Part shown: one piece after another, positions 1 through 9,288 of the stretch
Position numbering within the stretch: the stretch's first letter is position 1
How the letters are laid out: every line of letters starts with the position of its first letter
Assembly: GCA_005885555.1 (NCBI GenBank)
Contig: VAWN01000089.1
Span: 1-44,670, forward strand
Reading direction: 5' to 3'
DNA: 44,670 bases
From: Actinomycetota bacterium
GTDB taxonomy: Bacteria; Actinomycetota; Actinomycetes; Mycobacteriales; Micromonosporaceae
Notes under the pieces: model-generated
The model's database searches: none
Seen by the model: only the letters and a program-made list of their open reading frames with translations
What the model was told of the DNA's origin: nothing
Position numbers and translations under genes: made by a program

Positions 1-687
1 GGCGGCCAGGAGCCGCCTCACGGTCCCTCTCCTCAACGGGAGGGCCGTTCGACCTGCCGAATCCGTACGCCAGATATGTTCGTCCCGAGCGGCCGGCGGC
101 CCGGCAAGGCCCGCGCCTTCGGCCAGCCCGTCGGCGCGCCGGTCGGTGTCGTCCGCAGACGCGGTGACCTCGTCGCCGAGGCCCCCACCGTCATCCGTGC
201 GGCAGGACCGTCTCGCTGTGCGGCTTGGTAACAGCAGGCATACCGACTCCCGATTCCTGAAACACGTCGCATTGGGTCGACCTGACCACCGTGATGTCCT
301 TCGACCGCGCCTGATCCTCGTCGGCGCCAGCGAACCGGTACGCAAGGACTCACCGCCGCCGCACCTGATGTCGAGCCCGCCACTCGGCGGCGTCATAGCC
401 CCCACGTCCCGCACGACGGCCCTTCCCGATGCTCAGGGAAGGGCCGGTCGTCGGCTCGACCAGACCAAGGGATCATCAGCCACAGACCCGGCCGGCATCT
501 CCACCATCGATCGTGCCTGCCGCGGCTCCGGGCCGCCGCATACCGCGTCCGACCGCGCGGATGTCGTCCCCGATCGCCCGACAGCCCTGAAACGCCGGCC
601 CCTGCCACGGTAGGAGCCGCGGCCGGAGTCTCCATCACAACGGGCAAACCCGGCCAGACACGGGGCCAGTGTCCGTTCCCTTTGCGC
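1..687. other. Stretch without a recognisable gene
   Basis: Open frames exist on both strands, but none gives a protein I recognise and their overlaps look like chance openness of GC-rich DNA. The only structure I see is the stem-loop at 417-446. The segment may hold remnants of a decayed gene, since the flanking region to the right also carries pseudogenes. Confidence 0.5.
417..446. terminator. Stem-loop, possible terminator
   Basis: An 11-bp perfect stem (core arm GGCCCTTCCC) closes an 8-base loop. There is no T-rich tail on either strand, so it would be an actinomycete-type terminator without a U-tract. It lies downstream of the leftward response regulator gene and may end that transcript. 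Confidence 0.4.
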
Positions 688-1323
688 CTACCTGTTCAGG
701 TATGCCAGGACGGCAAGAACGCGGCGGTTGTCGTCGTCGGAGGGCGGCATGTCCAATTTAGTGAGGATGTTATTGATGTGCTTGCTCACGGCCTTCTCAG
801 TGATGCGGAGCTTGGCCGCGATCGCGGCGTTGGAGCGGCCTTCGGCCATCTCGCCGAGCACTTCACGTTCCCGGGCGGTGAGCACCGCGAGTGGCTCCCG
901 ACGGGCGAGTAGTTGCGAGATCACTTCAGGGTCCATGGCGGTGCCGCCGCCGGCGACCCGGCGGACGGCGTCGACGAACTCGCCGACGTCGGACACACGA
1001 TCCTTGAGCAGGTAGCCCACACCGCCGTGCGGGGTGCTGAGCAGTTCGCGGGCGTAGAGGGGCTCGACGTGCTGGGAGAGCATGAGGATCGGCAGGCCGG
1101 GCATCTGGGTTCGGGCCGCGATCGCGGCTTGCAGACCCTCGTCGGTGAATGTCGGGGGGAGGCGGACATCGATGATCGCCACGTGGGGCTTGTGGACGGT
1201 CAGGGCGGGCAGCAGGGCCGGGCCGTTGTCGACGGCTGCGACGACGTCGAAGTCGAAGGCCTGTAGCAGCCGGGTCAGTCCGTCACGGAGGAGGGCATGG
1301 TCCTCGGCGATGACAACGCGCAC
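688..1323 (-). CDS. NarL/LuxR-family response regulator (DesR-like)
   Basis: Cytoplasmic response regulator of 211 aa with a receiver domain (about residues 1-120) and a C-terminal LuxR-type helix-turn-helix (about 145-205). The acidic pocket (E7, D8), phospho-acceptor D52 in IIDVRLP and K107 in the LLKD motif are all present, so it should be phosphorylatable. It starts with GTG inside the end of the upstream kinase gene (49-bp overlap), which implies co-translation. The HTH contains the usual TAREREVLGEMAEG and LRITEKAVSKHINNI segments. With a DesK-like kinase upstream and a desaturase gene divergent on the other strand, control of membrane lipid desaturation is the likely role; that is inference from context. 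Confidence 0.9.
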   Translation of the reverse strand: MRVVIAEDHALLRDGLTRLLQAFDFDVVAAVDNGPALLPALTVHKPHVAIIDVRLPPTFTDEGLQAAIAARTQMPGLPILMLSQHVEPLYARELLSTPHGGVGYLLKDRVSDVGEFVDAVRRVAGGGTAMDPEVISQLLARREPLAVLTAREREVLGEMAEGRSNAAIAAKLRITEKAVSKHINNILTKLDMPPSDDDNRRVLAVLAYLNR

Positions 1324-2582
1324 GGCACCTCCATGGTGATGACGGTGGGTCCCCCGGGTGGGCTCGACAGTTCGATCGTGCCGTCGAACGCGGCGAGGCG
1401 GCGTTCGATACCGCGCAGTCCGGTGCCGGCGGCGGGGTCGGCGCCTCCGGTGCCGTCGTCGGTGACGACCATGGTCAACGTACCGTCCGCGTGCCGCAGG
1501 GACACCGATCCGGTGTGAGCGCGGCTGTGCCGGATCATGTTGGTCAGCGCCTCGGCGACGGCGAAGTACGCTGCGGACTCGACCGGTGTGTCGGGCCGTC
1601 CCGGCAGGTCGATGTCGACCGTGATCGGGACCGGCAGACTGAGTGCCAGGGCGCGGACTGCGCCGCCCAGTCCACGTTCGGCGAGCACTGGCGGGTGAAT
1701 GCCGCGGACGAGGTGTCGCAGCTCGACGAGCGCCGCGCCACTGGATTCACGCGCTTCGGCGAGCAGCTTGTGGGCCTGGGCCGGGTGCCGGTCGATGAGT
1801 TCGTCGGCCAGGCCGATGACCATGCTCAGCGAGGCGAGGCGGGCCTGGACGCCGTCGTGCAGGTCGCGTTCGATGCGGCGCAGTTCGGCCGCTTGGGCGT
1901 CCACCGTGTCGGAGCGTGTGACCGTTAGCTGCGTGACGCGCAGCCGGAGTTCGGCGGCCCTGGTCGGGGCGAGAAAAAGCCGGGCGAAGTGGGCGTCGAC
2001 GCGGCGCAGCCGTGGCGCCGCCCACAGGCCGGCGGCCAGGATGACGGCGCCTTGGGGTAGGCAGAGCAGGCCGGCGGGCAACGTGTCGGTGGACCAGGTG
2101 GCGCCGTAGCCGTACCAGCCGGTGCCGAGCCAGATCCACAATGGCGTCAACGTCAAGCCTGCGAGCCCGTACAGCGGCACGAGCACGCCGATCGTTCCGA
2201 GCGTGAACCCGACGATCGCCCCGGGTGCGAGCCAGGCGAGGTCGCGCCAGGTGGCCGGGTCCGTCACGGTCCACCGGAAGCGCTGCCAGCCGCCGGCGAC
2301 GGCTCGTTGCGGGGGCGGATGGTACGGGCGGGTCACCAGGACACCGGTCCGTGAGGCACGTCTGCGCTCGAGATCGGTGCGCATCCGGACCAGCGTCATC
2401 GTCCAGGGCACTAGCGCCAGGCCGAGGAACGGCACTGGAGCGAGGGCCAAAGCGACAACGGACATGGCGAGCAGCGGCAGGTTGGTGAACGCCAGCCCGA
2501 TCGCGGCCATGCCACTCATCATGGAGCGCACCCCGCGCCGGACCCATCGGCCCAGCCGTGCACCGGTCCTGGCTACGTCCAC
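1275..2582 (-). CDS. Sensor histidine kinase, HisKA_3 type (DesK-like)
   Basis: Membrane-bound sensor kinase of 435 aa. Residues about 25-65 and 118-195 hold four to five hydrophobic segments with very short loops and no evident extracytoplasmic sensor domain, as in kinases that sense the membrane itself. The dimerisation/phosphoacceptor motif RIERDLHDGVQ gives H242, and the GHKL ATPase follows (ALTNMIRHS as N box, VTDDGTGG as G1, GTGLRGIERR as G2). The start is uncertain: GTG at 2582 lacks a clear ribosome site, and ATG codons near 2520 are alternatives. The response regulator overlaps its 3' end. The neighbouring desaturase suggests a DesK/DesR-like thermosensor pair, although no experiment supports this here. 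Confidence 0.88.
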   Translation of the reverse strand: MDVARTGARLGRWVRRGVRSMMSGMAAIGLAFTNLPLLAMSVVALALAPVPFLGLALVPWTMTLVRMRTDLERRRASRTGVLVTRPYHPPPQRAVAGGWQRFRWTVTDPATWRDLAWLAPGAIVGFTLGTIGVLVPLYGLAGLTLTPLWIWLGTGWYGYGATWSTDTLPAGLLCLPQGAVILAAGLWAAPRLRRVDAHFARLFLAPTRAAELRLRVTQLTVTRSDTVDAQAAELRRIERDLHDGVQARLASLSMVIGLADELIDRHPAQAHKLLAEARESSGAALVELRHLVRGIHPPVLAERGLGGAVRALALSLPVPITVDIDLPGRPDTPVESAAYFAVAEALTNMIRHSRAHTGSVSLRHADGTLTMVVTDDGTGGADPAAGTGLRGIERRLAAFDGTIELSSPPGGPTVITMEVPCALSSPRTMPSSVTD

Positions 2583-2616
2583 AGGTCATATAGTGCCCAC
2601 CGGTGCGCGGTTCAAT

Positions 2617-2634
2617 GGTGGTGCTAGCACCACC
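2617..2634. promoter_or_regulatory. 18-bp perfect palindrome, candidate operator
   Basis: GGTGGTGCTAGCACCACC is a perfect inverted repeat in the 108-bp gap between the divergent kinase and desaturase genes. Its position between two divergent starts and its symmetry fit a binding site for a dimeric regulator, most simply the response regulator encoded next to it. No experiment or second copy in the window supports the assignment. Confidence 0.45.
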
Positions 2635-2690
2635 GGGCCGCAGGGCGTAGCGCTCCTGACGATCCATGCCGTGGCCGGTTTGATAGAGAC

Positions 2691-3722
2691 ATGACGATCA
2701 CCATGACGCCGTCGCGGACAACGGCCGGCAGCGACTTCGCCGTGCTGGCTCGCCGGATCAGCGGCGAGGGGCTGATGCAGCGCCGGCCCGCCTACTACGT
2801 CGCACGGCTGAGTGTCGTCACGCTCATGTTCCTCGGCGGTTGGACCGCGTTTTTCCTCATCGGCTCGTCCTGGTGGCAGTTGGTGACGGCCGTGTTCCTT
2901 GCCGTCACGTTCACTCAGGTCGCGCTCGTGGCGCACGACCTGGCACACCGCCAGGTGTTCCGCACCAAGCGCCCCGGCGAGTTCGCCGGACGGATCGCCG
3001 GAAACCTCGCGGTCGGGATGAGCTACGGCTGGTGGATGGACAAGCACACCCGTCACCACAACAACCCCAACCACGACGACCTCGACCCAGACGTCGCGCC
3101 CGAGGTGCTCATCTGGGCCACGAACTCGGCCCTCGGCCGGCGCGGGCTCAAGGGCTTTATCACCCGGCATCAGGCCGCGCTGTTCTTCCCGCTGCTCACT
3201 CTGCTCGCCGCCGACCTGAAGGTGTCCAGCATCAAGGTGTTGCGCAACGGCACGGTGAAGCGCCGCGGCCTGGAAAGCACGCTGCTGGTCCTGCATGCCG
3301 TCGGCTACCTCGCCGCCCTGCTGATCGTCCTGTCACCGCTGCAGGCCATCGCCTTCCTGCTCGTGCACCAGGCGCTGTTCGGCGTCTACCTCGGCATGAC
3401 GTTCGCACCCAACCACAAGGGCATGCCGCACCCGACCGGCGACGAGGACTACCTGCGCAAGCAGGTGCTGACCTCCCGCAACGTCCGCGGCGGCTGGCTG
3501 ACCGACGCGGCGCTGGGCGGCCTGAACTACCAGATCGAGCATCACCTGTTCCCCGGCATGCCGACGCCCAACCTGCGCAAGGCCCAGCCGATCGTGCAGG
3601 CATACTGCGCCGAGATCGGCGTCGCCTACGAACAGACCAACCTCATCACCTCCTACCGCCAAGCCCTGCAGTACCTGCACCAAGTGGGCGCACCGGCCCG
3701 CGCCGAACACGCAGCACGCTGA
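2691..3722 (+). CDS. Membrane fatty acid desaturase (acyl-lipid/acyl-CoA type)
   Basis: Di-iron membrane desaturase of 343 aa that would introduce a double bond into fatty acyl chains using electrons from ferredoxin or a similar donor. All three histidine boxes are present: HDLAH at 82-86, HTRHH at 119-123 and QIEHH at 281-285 followed by LFPGMP, the pattern of front-end/delta-type desaturases (PF00487). Hydrophobic pairs lie at about 40-80 and 165-235. Length is normal for bacterial family members. It is divergent from the kinase/regulator pair, with a palindrome between them, which suggests regulation by that pair in response to membrane state. Exact regiospecificity cannot be read from sequence. 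Confidence 0.93.
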   Translation: MTITMTPSRTTAGSDFAVLARRISGEGLMQRRPAYYVARLSVVTLMFLGGWTAFFLIGSSWWQLVTAVFLAVTFTQVALVAHDLAHRQVFRTKRPGEFAGRIAGNLAVGMSYGWWMDKHTRHHNNPNHDDLDPDVAPEVLIWATNSALGRRGLKGFITRHQAALFFPLLTLLAADLKVSSIKVLRNGTVKRRGLESTLLVLHAVGYLAALLIVLSPLQAIAFLLVHQALFGVYLGMTFAPNHKGMPHPTGDEDYLRKQVLTSRNVRGGWLTDAALGGLNYQIEHHLFPGMPTPNLRKAQPIVQAYCAEIGVAYEQTNLITSYRQALQYLHQVGAPARAEHAAR

Positions 3723-4479
3723 GCCGATGGCGTCCGACGACAACCCCAGCCTCACCGGCTGCACTCCACCAAGAGGGGGCTCCCGGCCGGGATCGTCGAC
3801 GGTGGGGATGGTGTCCTCTCGCCGTCCCCGTGATGTCCATGGCGCCCGGCCGCACTCCGGGCAACGCCCGATCGTGCGACGTTCGAGGCCCCATCTTCGG
3901 CAAGATTGCGCGGCCACCGCAGTCTTGCCGCGCGCCGGACCTCGGACCTGCCCTGCTGGTCTCCGTCGGCCTGGCGGTACTCAAGACCCTCGGCCGGCTC
4001 TACGTGGCGCACCCCGAGGCCACCCACTTACAGGTCGTGGGCGGCCCCGTTGGACTTCCAGTGTCCTCGATGTCGTCAACGGACTCATCCCGTCGGCCTC
4101 GTCCAGCCGCCGGGCGGTCGCCACCTGCCAGCGGGCGCCGTTCACGCGGGTCACACCAGCATCCGCGCCATCATCCGACAGCCAGGGCCCGGACCACCAG
4201 CCTGGGGTGCTATGCGGCGCTCGGGACAAATACGCGGCATGTCCCGCAGGACGAGCTTGGGGCGGCCGGGCCCTTGGTGGGCCGGCCGCGTTGTGGACGG
4301 TTATACGGTGACGACCTGACGGTCGGGGCCGTCAAGGAACTGACGAACCGATCCACACCTGACAGTACGCGCTATCCGCGGCCCCGCGCCGTGACGGCCA
4401 GCTATTTCAACGCCCGACCCCGAGTCCACGCCGACAACGGCCCTGGACACCCGCGGGCGGGACCACCCCGCGGCTCAAG
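3723..4479. other. No recognisable gene; probably degenerate
   Basis: Several frames are open but none resembles a protein I know, and the frame that runs through from the desaturase region is a shadow. A hydrophobic stretch on the plus strand near 3945-4035 could be a relic. The segment merges into the MFS fragment, whose missing N-terminus should lie here, so I read it as scrambled or decayed coding DNA. Confidence 0.4.
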
Positions 4480-5135
<656 letters not shown>

Positions 5136-5400
5136 CACCATCTGGGTCGTCCGCCATGGCGACGACCTCTACGTGCGGTCCGTCAACGGGCCTACCGCCC
5201 GCCTAGTGCCGCGCCACCCGCGGTCGGCAGAAGGCCAGGTCCAGGCCGGCAGCGTCACCCGAGATGTCACCTTCGTCGACGTCGACGACGCCCTCAATGA
5301 CGACGTCGACACCGCCTACCGCACCAAATACCGCCGCCACGCTGAGAACACCCTCAACCGCGTCACCCGCCCGCAGGCACGAGCCATCACGATGAACTGA
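5136..5400 (+). pseudogene. C-terminal fragment of a DUF2255 family protein
   Basis: The translation IWVVRHGDDLYVRSVNGPTA, then VQAGSVTRDVTFVDVDDALNDD, then AYRTKYRRHAENTLNRVT matches the C-terminal half of small DUF2255 proteins, whose function is not established. The N-terminal half is missing and the fragment is joined to the exporter fragment. Between about 5195 and 5225 the reading frame gives an unusual RLVPRHPRSAEG where relatives have a WFRG-type motif, suggesting two compensating indels. It ends in a stop at 5398-5400 a few residues before the usual end. Confidence 0.7.
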
Positions 5401-5474
5401 TGCCGCAGGGCGACCGGGTCGCGTGACGGGCCCCGGTGACGGCGGCCGCGGGCGGCTCGGAGCCGAGCGCGCTG

Positions 5475-5609
5475 GCCCAGGCGCACCGCGTCGAGCAGTG
5501 CGGTCCACGAGGTCCGGCCGGGTTCCAGCGCCGCCACGATCGAGTACGGCCAGCCGGGAATCATCTGCGCCTGCTGTTTGCTTCGGCCGTAGACGTGGCA
5601 GAACAGCCG
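5475..5609 (-). pseudogene. Fragment of an IS701-type (DDE) transposase
   Basis: The minus strand encodes RLFCHVYGRSKQQAQMIPGW followed by PYSIVAALEPGRTSWTALLDAVRLG, which is the early catalytic-domain region of actinomycete IS701-family DDE transposases. Only about 45 residues survive; neither the remaining catalytic residues nor terminal inverted repeats are seen. The fragment abuts a tannase fragment on the opposite strand at about 5610, so it is the trace of an insertion followed by deletion. Confidence 0.75.
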
Positions 5610-5915
5610 GTCCGGGCCCACGGCGGCAAACTGGTCATCACCACGGCTGGGGCCGACCAGGCCATCCCGCCCTTCGGCACGCTCAACTACTACCGCGTCG
5701 TCGCGCGCCGGTTGGGCGGGTACCCGGCAACCCAGTCCTTCTCCCTGCTGTACATGATTCCCGGCCTGTACCACTGCCCGTGCGGCCAGCCCGTCGACGG
5801 CGACCCGGCCACCATCGTCGAGCTGGTGACCCCGCTGGTCAACTGGGTCGAGCACGGACGGCACCGGGAGCCGTCACGCTGCCCGTCACCGCGCAGACCA
5901 CCGGTACCAGGCTGA
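5610..5915 (+). pseudogene. C-terminal fragment of a tannase/feruloyl esterase
   Basis: The frame ending at 5915 encodes HGGKLVITTAGADQAIPPFG, TLNYYRVVARRLGG, YMIPGLYHC and VELVTPLVNWVEHG. This is the C-terminal region of the tannase/feruloyl esterase family (PF07519), with the acid (AD..IPP) and histidine (GLYHC, usually G..HC) parts of the catalytic triad. The nucleophile half is missing; the sequence before about 5610 belongs to a transposase remnant on the other strand. The original gene would have encoded a secreted ester hydrolase acting on plant phenolic esters. Confidence 0.65.
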
Positions 5916-5940
5916 CTTCGCTCACGGTGACAGGTCAGGT

Positions 5941-5970
5941 GGCCCGTTGCCGGTGTTCCGGTAGCGGGCC
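5941..5970 (+). terminator. Stem-loop terminator after the tannase fragment
   Basis: A 13-bp stem with two G-U wobbles (arms GGCCCGTTGCCGG and CCGGTAGCGGGCC) and a TGTT loop is followed by GTTTCGTTTC, which is T-rich for this genome. The G-U pairs form only in plus-strand RNA, so it acts on rightward transcripts and is probably the original terminator of the esterase gene. Confidence 0.6.
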
Positions 5971-6029
5971 GTTTCGTTTCTGGTCCTTGCCTTGGGAGCA
6001 TACGGGGAGCGCTGCCGCTCCCCGGGCTG

Positions 6030-6200
6030 ACCACAACCGCATGCCGGCCATGATGGATGTGCTGTTCTTGCCCGGGTTGCCGTCGGTGTCGGGCCGCCAG
6101 GTGCGGCGGTGGAAGTTGCACCGGAGCGCAGTCCGCCGTTGTGGCCGATGAAGATGTAGTCGTGGTGGCGGCTGTCGAGGTGAGGATGTCGCACATTCAT
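6030..6200 (-). pseudogene. Possible C-terminal fragment of a tyrosine integrase
   Basis: On the minus strand one frame reads HHDYIFIGHNGGLR and the next continues RCNFHRRTWRPDTDGN with PGKNSTSI. The pattern 'gGGxLRRxNFxRRxWRPA' is common in the region before the catalytic histidine-rich part of phage/ICE tyrosine recombinases. The piece is short, frameshifted and lacks the active-site tyrosine, so identification is tentative. It would be another scar of mobile DNA in this stretch. Confidence 0.4.
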
Positions 6201-6235
6201 GCGCAGCCACGCCGCACGCCCACGCGCCAGCTGAC

Positions 6236-8038
6236 CTAGGACGAGTAGAGCTGGCTGGCCGGTAGGATCCGCTGGCCCTGGTTCGGCGAGTACCAGAACA
6301 GCTTCAGGTATGCCTCGCCGCCGTGCTGCGTGTAGTCCACGCGGATCGCGTACTTCCGGCCAGCCGTGAGCGTCACGGTCGCCTTGTCGAGGGCGGGTCC
6401 GTGCGGCGTCGTGTTGTCGATGACGACTTTCCCGTCGAGCCAGACGCGTACCGTGTCGTCGGAGAGCGTCAGCAGGGTGTACGTCTCGCTGTACTGCGGC
6501 TGCACGAAACCGGTCCACCGGGCGGCGAACGTGCCGGCGCGGATGGACGCATCCGGGGAGCCCTTGATGCGCCACGCGAAGTTCAGCGTCCGGTCGGTGC
6601 GGGTCACCTTCGGGGTACCGCTGAACGTCGCGTTGTCCCAGTAGTGCGCGGCCAGTCCGGTACCGGTGCCGGCCACCGGCGCGGGTTGGCTCACGTCGAG
6701 CTGGATGACTGTCGCGATAGCGTTGGTGGCGTTGCCGGATGGGATGATGTCGTATCCGTCGCCCGCCGCCTTCCAGGTGACCGCCTGGGAGCTGCCGAGC
6801 ACTCGCGCGCCGGTGATGGTGAACGGCGCGGTCGTGGTGAGGTGCAGCGGGTTGCCCGCGCCCGGCCAGCTGTACACCGACGCGTACAGCTTCCCGCCGG
6901 ACCAGCTCACCGCGCCCCACGAGGGGTCGGCGACCATGCTGGCGACGCCCGCGTTGTACACCGCGGCGCTCTGCCCGTTGGCGGCGAGCCACCCGCCCAT
7001 CCCGCGGAGCCGGTCCTGCGCGGCTGCCGGCACGCTGCCGGTGTGGTCCGGGCCGATGTTGAGCAGGTAGTTGCCGCTGCGCGAGGTGATGTCGAGCAGG
7101 TTGTGCACCAGGTCGGGAGCGGCCTTCCACTTGGTGTCGTATTTCGCGAAGCCCCAGTGGCCGTTCAACGTCATGCAGCTTTCCCAGAGCTGGCCGTCGA
7201 CGGGCGTGGCCGGGATGGTCTGTTCCGGCGTACCGAAATCACCGTCGGACACCCGCCGCTTGCCGACCCGGTTGTCCACGATGAGGTTCGGGTCCAGGCC
7301 GTGCAGGTACGCCTGCAGGTCCTCGCCGTCGGCCGCGGACCACGGGTTGGTCGGGTTGGTGGTGGTCCACTCGCCGTCGAACCACAGCACGGCTGGGTGG
7401 TAGTTGTCGACCAGCTCCTTGAGCTGCGCGTACATGTCTTTCTTGTACTGCGCGAAGTTGGCGGTGAAGTTCGGGTTGTGCCAGTCCCAGATCGAGTAGT
7501 ACAGGCCGTAGCGGATGCCCTGCGCGTCGGCGGCGGCCTTCATCTCGGCCAGGATGTCGCGGTTCTTGTCGAACGACGAGTGGTCGCGCAGGTTCCACGT
7601 GTTCACTTTGGTGGGCCACATGGCGTACCCGTCGTGGTGCTTCGCGGTCTGGACGATGTATCTCTGGCCGGCGTCCTTGGCGAGCTTCACGATCGCCGAG
7701 GCGTCGTACTTCGCCGGGTTGAACGTGGCCGCCCTCCCTTCGTACACGTCCATTGGGATGTCGCACGCCCGCTTGATCCACTCGGCGTTGCGGCACACGG
7801 TACCGTCCGGCCGGGTGTACTCGCCCTCCCATTGCGAGTAGTCACCGAAGTGGATGAACATGCCGAACCCGGCGTTGCGCCACCACGCGGTGCGGGAGGC
7901 GGTGAACGCGTCGTCGGTGGCGTAGTTGGTACCGGGGCCGGCCGTGGTCGCCGCGTGCGAGGCGGGGGCCGGCAGGGCGGCGGCGAGTGCCGTGGCGGTC
8001 ACGACGAGCAGGACGCGGCGCAGCGGGTGGGCGGTCAT
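6236..8038 (-). CDS. Secreted alpha-L-fucosidase, GH29, with C-terminal PA14 domain
   Basis: Retaining glycoside hydrolase of 600 aa, exported by an N-terminal signal peptide (basic start, hydrophobic core, cleavage near SHA-A). The GH29 catalytic domain follows with WWRNAGFGMFIHFG, AKHHDGYAMW, GLYYSIWDWHNP and the nucleophile motif LWFDGEW (D221). After a linker the last 140 residues form a PA14 domain (GLAAHYWDNATFSG, FVQPQYSETYTLLTLSDD, VRVWLDGKVVIDN), likely for carbohydrate binding. The start at ATG 8038 is chosen because GGAGG stands 5 bases upstream and the signal peptide begins there. It would release fucose from extracellular glycans. Single gene with its own upstream region. Confidence 0.9.
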   Translation of the reverse strand: MTAHPLRRVLLVVTATALAAALPAPASHAATTAGPGTNYATDDAFTASRTAWWRNAGFGMFIHFGDYSQWEGEYTRPDGTVCRNAEWIKRACDIPMDVYEGRAATFNPAKYDASAIVKLAKDAGQRYIVQTAKHHDGYAMWPTKVNTWNLRDHSSFDKNRDILAEMKAAADAQGIRYGLYYSIWDWHNPNFTANFAQYKKDMYAQLKELVDNYHPAVLWFDGEWTTTNPTNPWSAADGEDLQAYLHGLDPNLIVDNRVGKRRVSDGDFGTPEQTIPATPVDGQLWESCMTLNGHWGFAKYDTKWKAAPDLVHNLLDITSRSGNYLLNIGPDHTGSVPAAAQDRLRGMGGWLAANGQSAAVYNAGVASMVADPSWGAVSWSGGKLYASVYSWPGAGNPLHLTTTAPFTITGARVLGSSQAVTWKAAGDGYDIIPSGNATNAIATVIQLDVSQPAPVAGTGTGLAAHYWDNATFSGTPKVTRTDRTLNFAWRIKGSPDASIRAGTFAARWTGFVQPQYSETYTLLTLSDDTVRVWLDGKVVIDNTTPHGPALDKATVTLTAGRKYAIRVDYTQHGGEAYLKLFWYSPNQGQRILPASQLYSS

Positions 8039-8213
8039 CGGTCCTCCGTCGGACGGGAACAGCAAAGATTCATCCGATGTCCGCTAGTCGAGAGAACCTT
8101 GTCAATGGCTCCCGCTGCCCCGTCCGCTGGCCTGGGTCACGAGCTACGTCACCGGGCCGCGCACCAGACCGGCAGCCGCGTGTAACCGTGGGCCGCGGGG
8201 GTATCGCGGAGTC

Positions 8214-8507
8214 ATGAGTACTGGAGGCAGCGGACCGGTCGTCCCGCCGGTCGTGGCCGGCGCTGTGGCGGGCGACGCCACCGAGGAACAGAACCTGACC
8301 AGCCGCACTACCGACGACGGCGTACCCGTCGGTGCGGCGGACGCGGCCGAGGACGCCCGGCGCAGCGGCGCCGACATCGACGACGACAGTGTGCTGGCCC
8401 GCCCCGAGAGCGCCGCGACGCCGGACGAGACCGACGACGGCGTACCGGTGGGCCGGAGCGATGCGGAGGCCGACCGCCTGCGGACCCAGGCCGACAACAA
8501 CGGCTGA
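8214..8507 (+). CDS. Small acidic protein with DDGVPVG repeats
   Basis: A 97-aa very acidic, probably disordered soluble protein. It carries two copies of a short unit: TDDGVPVGAADAAEDARRSG at about 40 and TDDGVPVGRSDAEADRLRTQ at about 75, each a DDGVPVG core followed by an acidic-basic helix-like stretch. Comparable small proteins occur as uncharacterised genes in actinomycetes as far as I recall; I assign no function. The start ATG follows a GGAG-like site weakly (GCGGAGTC). It converges with the PNPOx-like gene and ends before a shared stem-loop. Confidence 0.65.
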   Translation: MSTGGSGPVVPPVVAGAVAGDATEEQNLTSRTTDDGVPVGAADAAEDARRSGADIDDDSVLARPESAATPDETDDGVPVGRSDAEADRLRTQADNNG

Positions 8508-8555
8508 CCCACCCCAGGGTGTGCATCTCGACGACCCAATCTGGCTGAAGGACGC

Positions 8556-8578
8556 ACCTCCGCCCCCAGGTCGGAGGT
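8556..8578. terminator. Bidirectional stem-loop between convergent genes
   Basis: A 7-bp perfect stem ACCTCCG/CGGAGGT with a 9-base loop lies between the convergent ends of the small acidic protein gene and the PNPOx-like gene, followed by TT on the plus strand. Position favours a shared terminator. Confidence 0.5.
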
Positions 8579-8582
8579 TTGA

Positions 8583-9080
8583 CTACCCGCCGCCAAACTT
8601 CGCTCGCGCCAAGTCCTCGACGGCCTGCGGAATCCGGGTTTCGAAGTCGTGGATCTTCACCCAGGTCGGGGTGATGTCGATGCGCGCCATCCGGTCGTAG
8701 AGCGCGTGCACCCCGGCCTCCCACTTGGGGAACTCCTCGACCGGGATGACTCTCTTCGCGCCGGCGACGTACTCGGCAAAGACGCCGTCGACCAGGGTCA
8801 CCGTGGCGGTGCCGCGCACAAGGAGCACATTCGGTGGCCAGGCCGGAGGGCCGGTATCGATGGTCAGCGCCACGGCCGGATTGGCCTGCAACGCCTTGAC
8901 CTTCGCCGATCCGGGCACCGTGCCGATCACGATCGTCGTGTCGTTCCAGTGGAACCCTATCGGGATCACCCGCGGCGTCCCGTCCCGTGCGACATAGGCG
9001 AGTCGGGCGAGGATCGGCGAGTTCAGCAGTTGCTGCGCGACCGGATCGGCCATCGCGGCGCGGACCTGGTCCGGAGTCAT
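8583..9080 (-). CDS. Pyridoxamine 5'-phosphate oxidase-fold flavoprotein
   Basis: Protein of 165 aa with the split-barrel fold: N-terminal helix (PDQVRAAMADPVAQQLLNSP), RLAYVARDGTPRVIPIGFHW, then TVPGSAKVKALQANPAVALT and a conserved GTATVTLVDG strand. These are the FMN/F420-binding elements of PNPOx-like proteins (PF01243). The substrate is unknown; F420-dependent or heme-degrading functions are possible. The ATG at 9080 is preceded by GGGAGGAAGG, so upstream in-frame extension is rejected. Apparently monocistronic. Confidence 0.85.
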   Translation of the reverse strand: MTPDQVRAAMADPVAQQLLNSPILARLAYVARDGTPRVIPIGFHWNDTTIVIGTVPGSAKVKALQANPAVALTIDTGPPAWPPNVLLVRGTATVTLVDGVFAEYVAGAKRVIPVEEFPKWEAGVHALYDRMARIDITPTWVKIHDFETRIPQAVEDLARAKFGGG

Positions 9081-9288
9081 GAGATCCTTCCTCCCGTCAC
9101 CGGTGTGCCGAGTCGAGCCTGCCACCACGACCGCAGAAGCGCACCCCAGCGGCTGAGTGTGTCCATCCGGCGTTACCCGTTCCCGCAATGGTCAGCGCAT
9201 GGTCGCGAGGACGGATCGGGGCCACTCGTCCGAATGATGACTGCGGGCCTGGTCGGCTCGGGTTTCTTCCGGTCGTGGGAAGTTACGG

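Noticed and set aside
6323-8185. A 620-codon open frame antisense to the fucosidase
   Set aside because: Shadow of the GH29 gene; the protein is repetitive in Val, Arg and Gly and resembles nothing.
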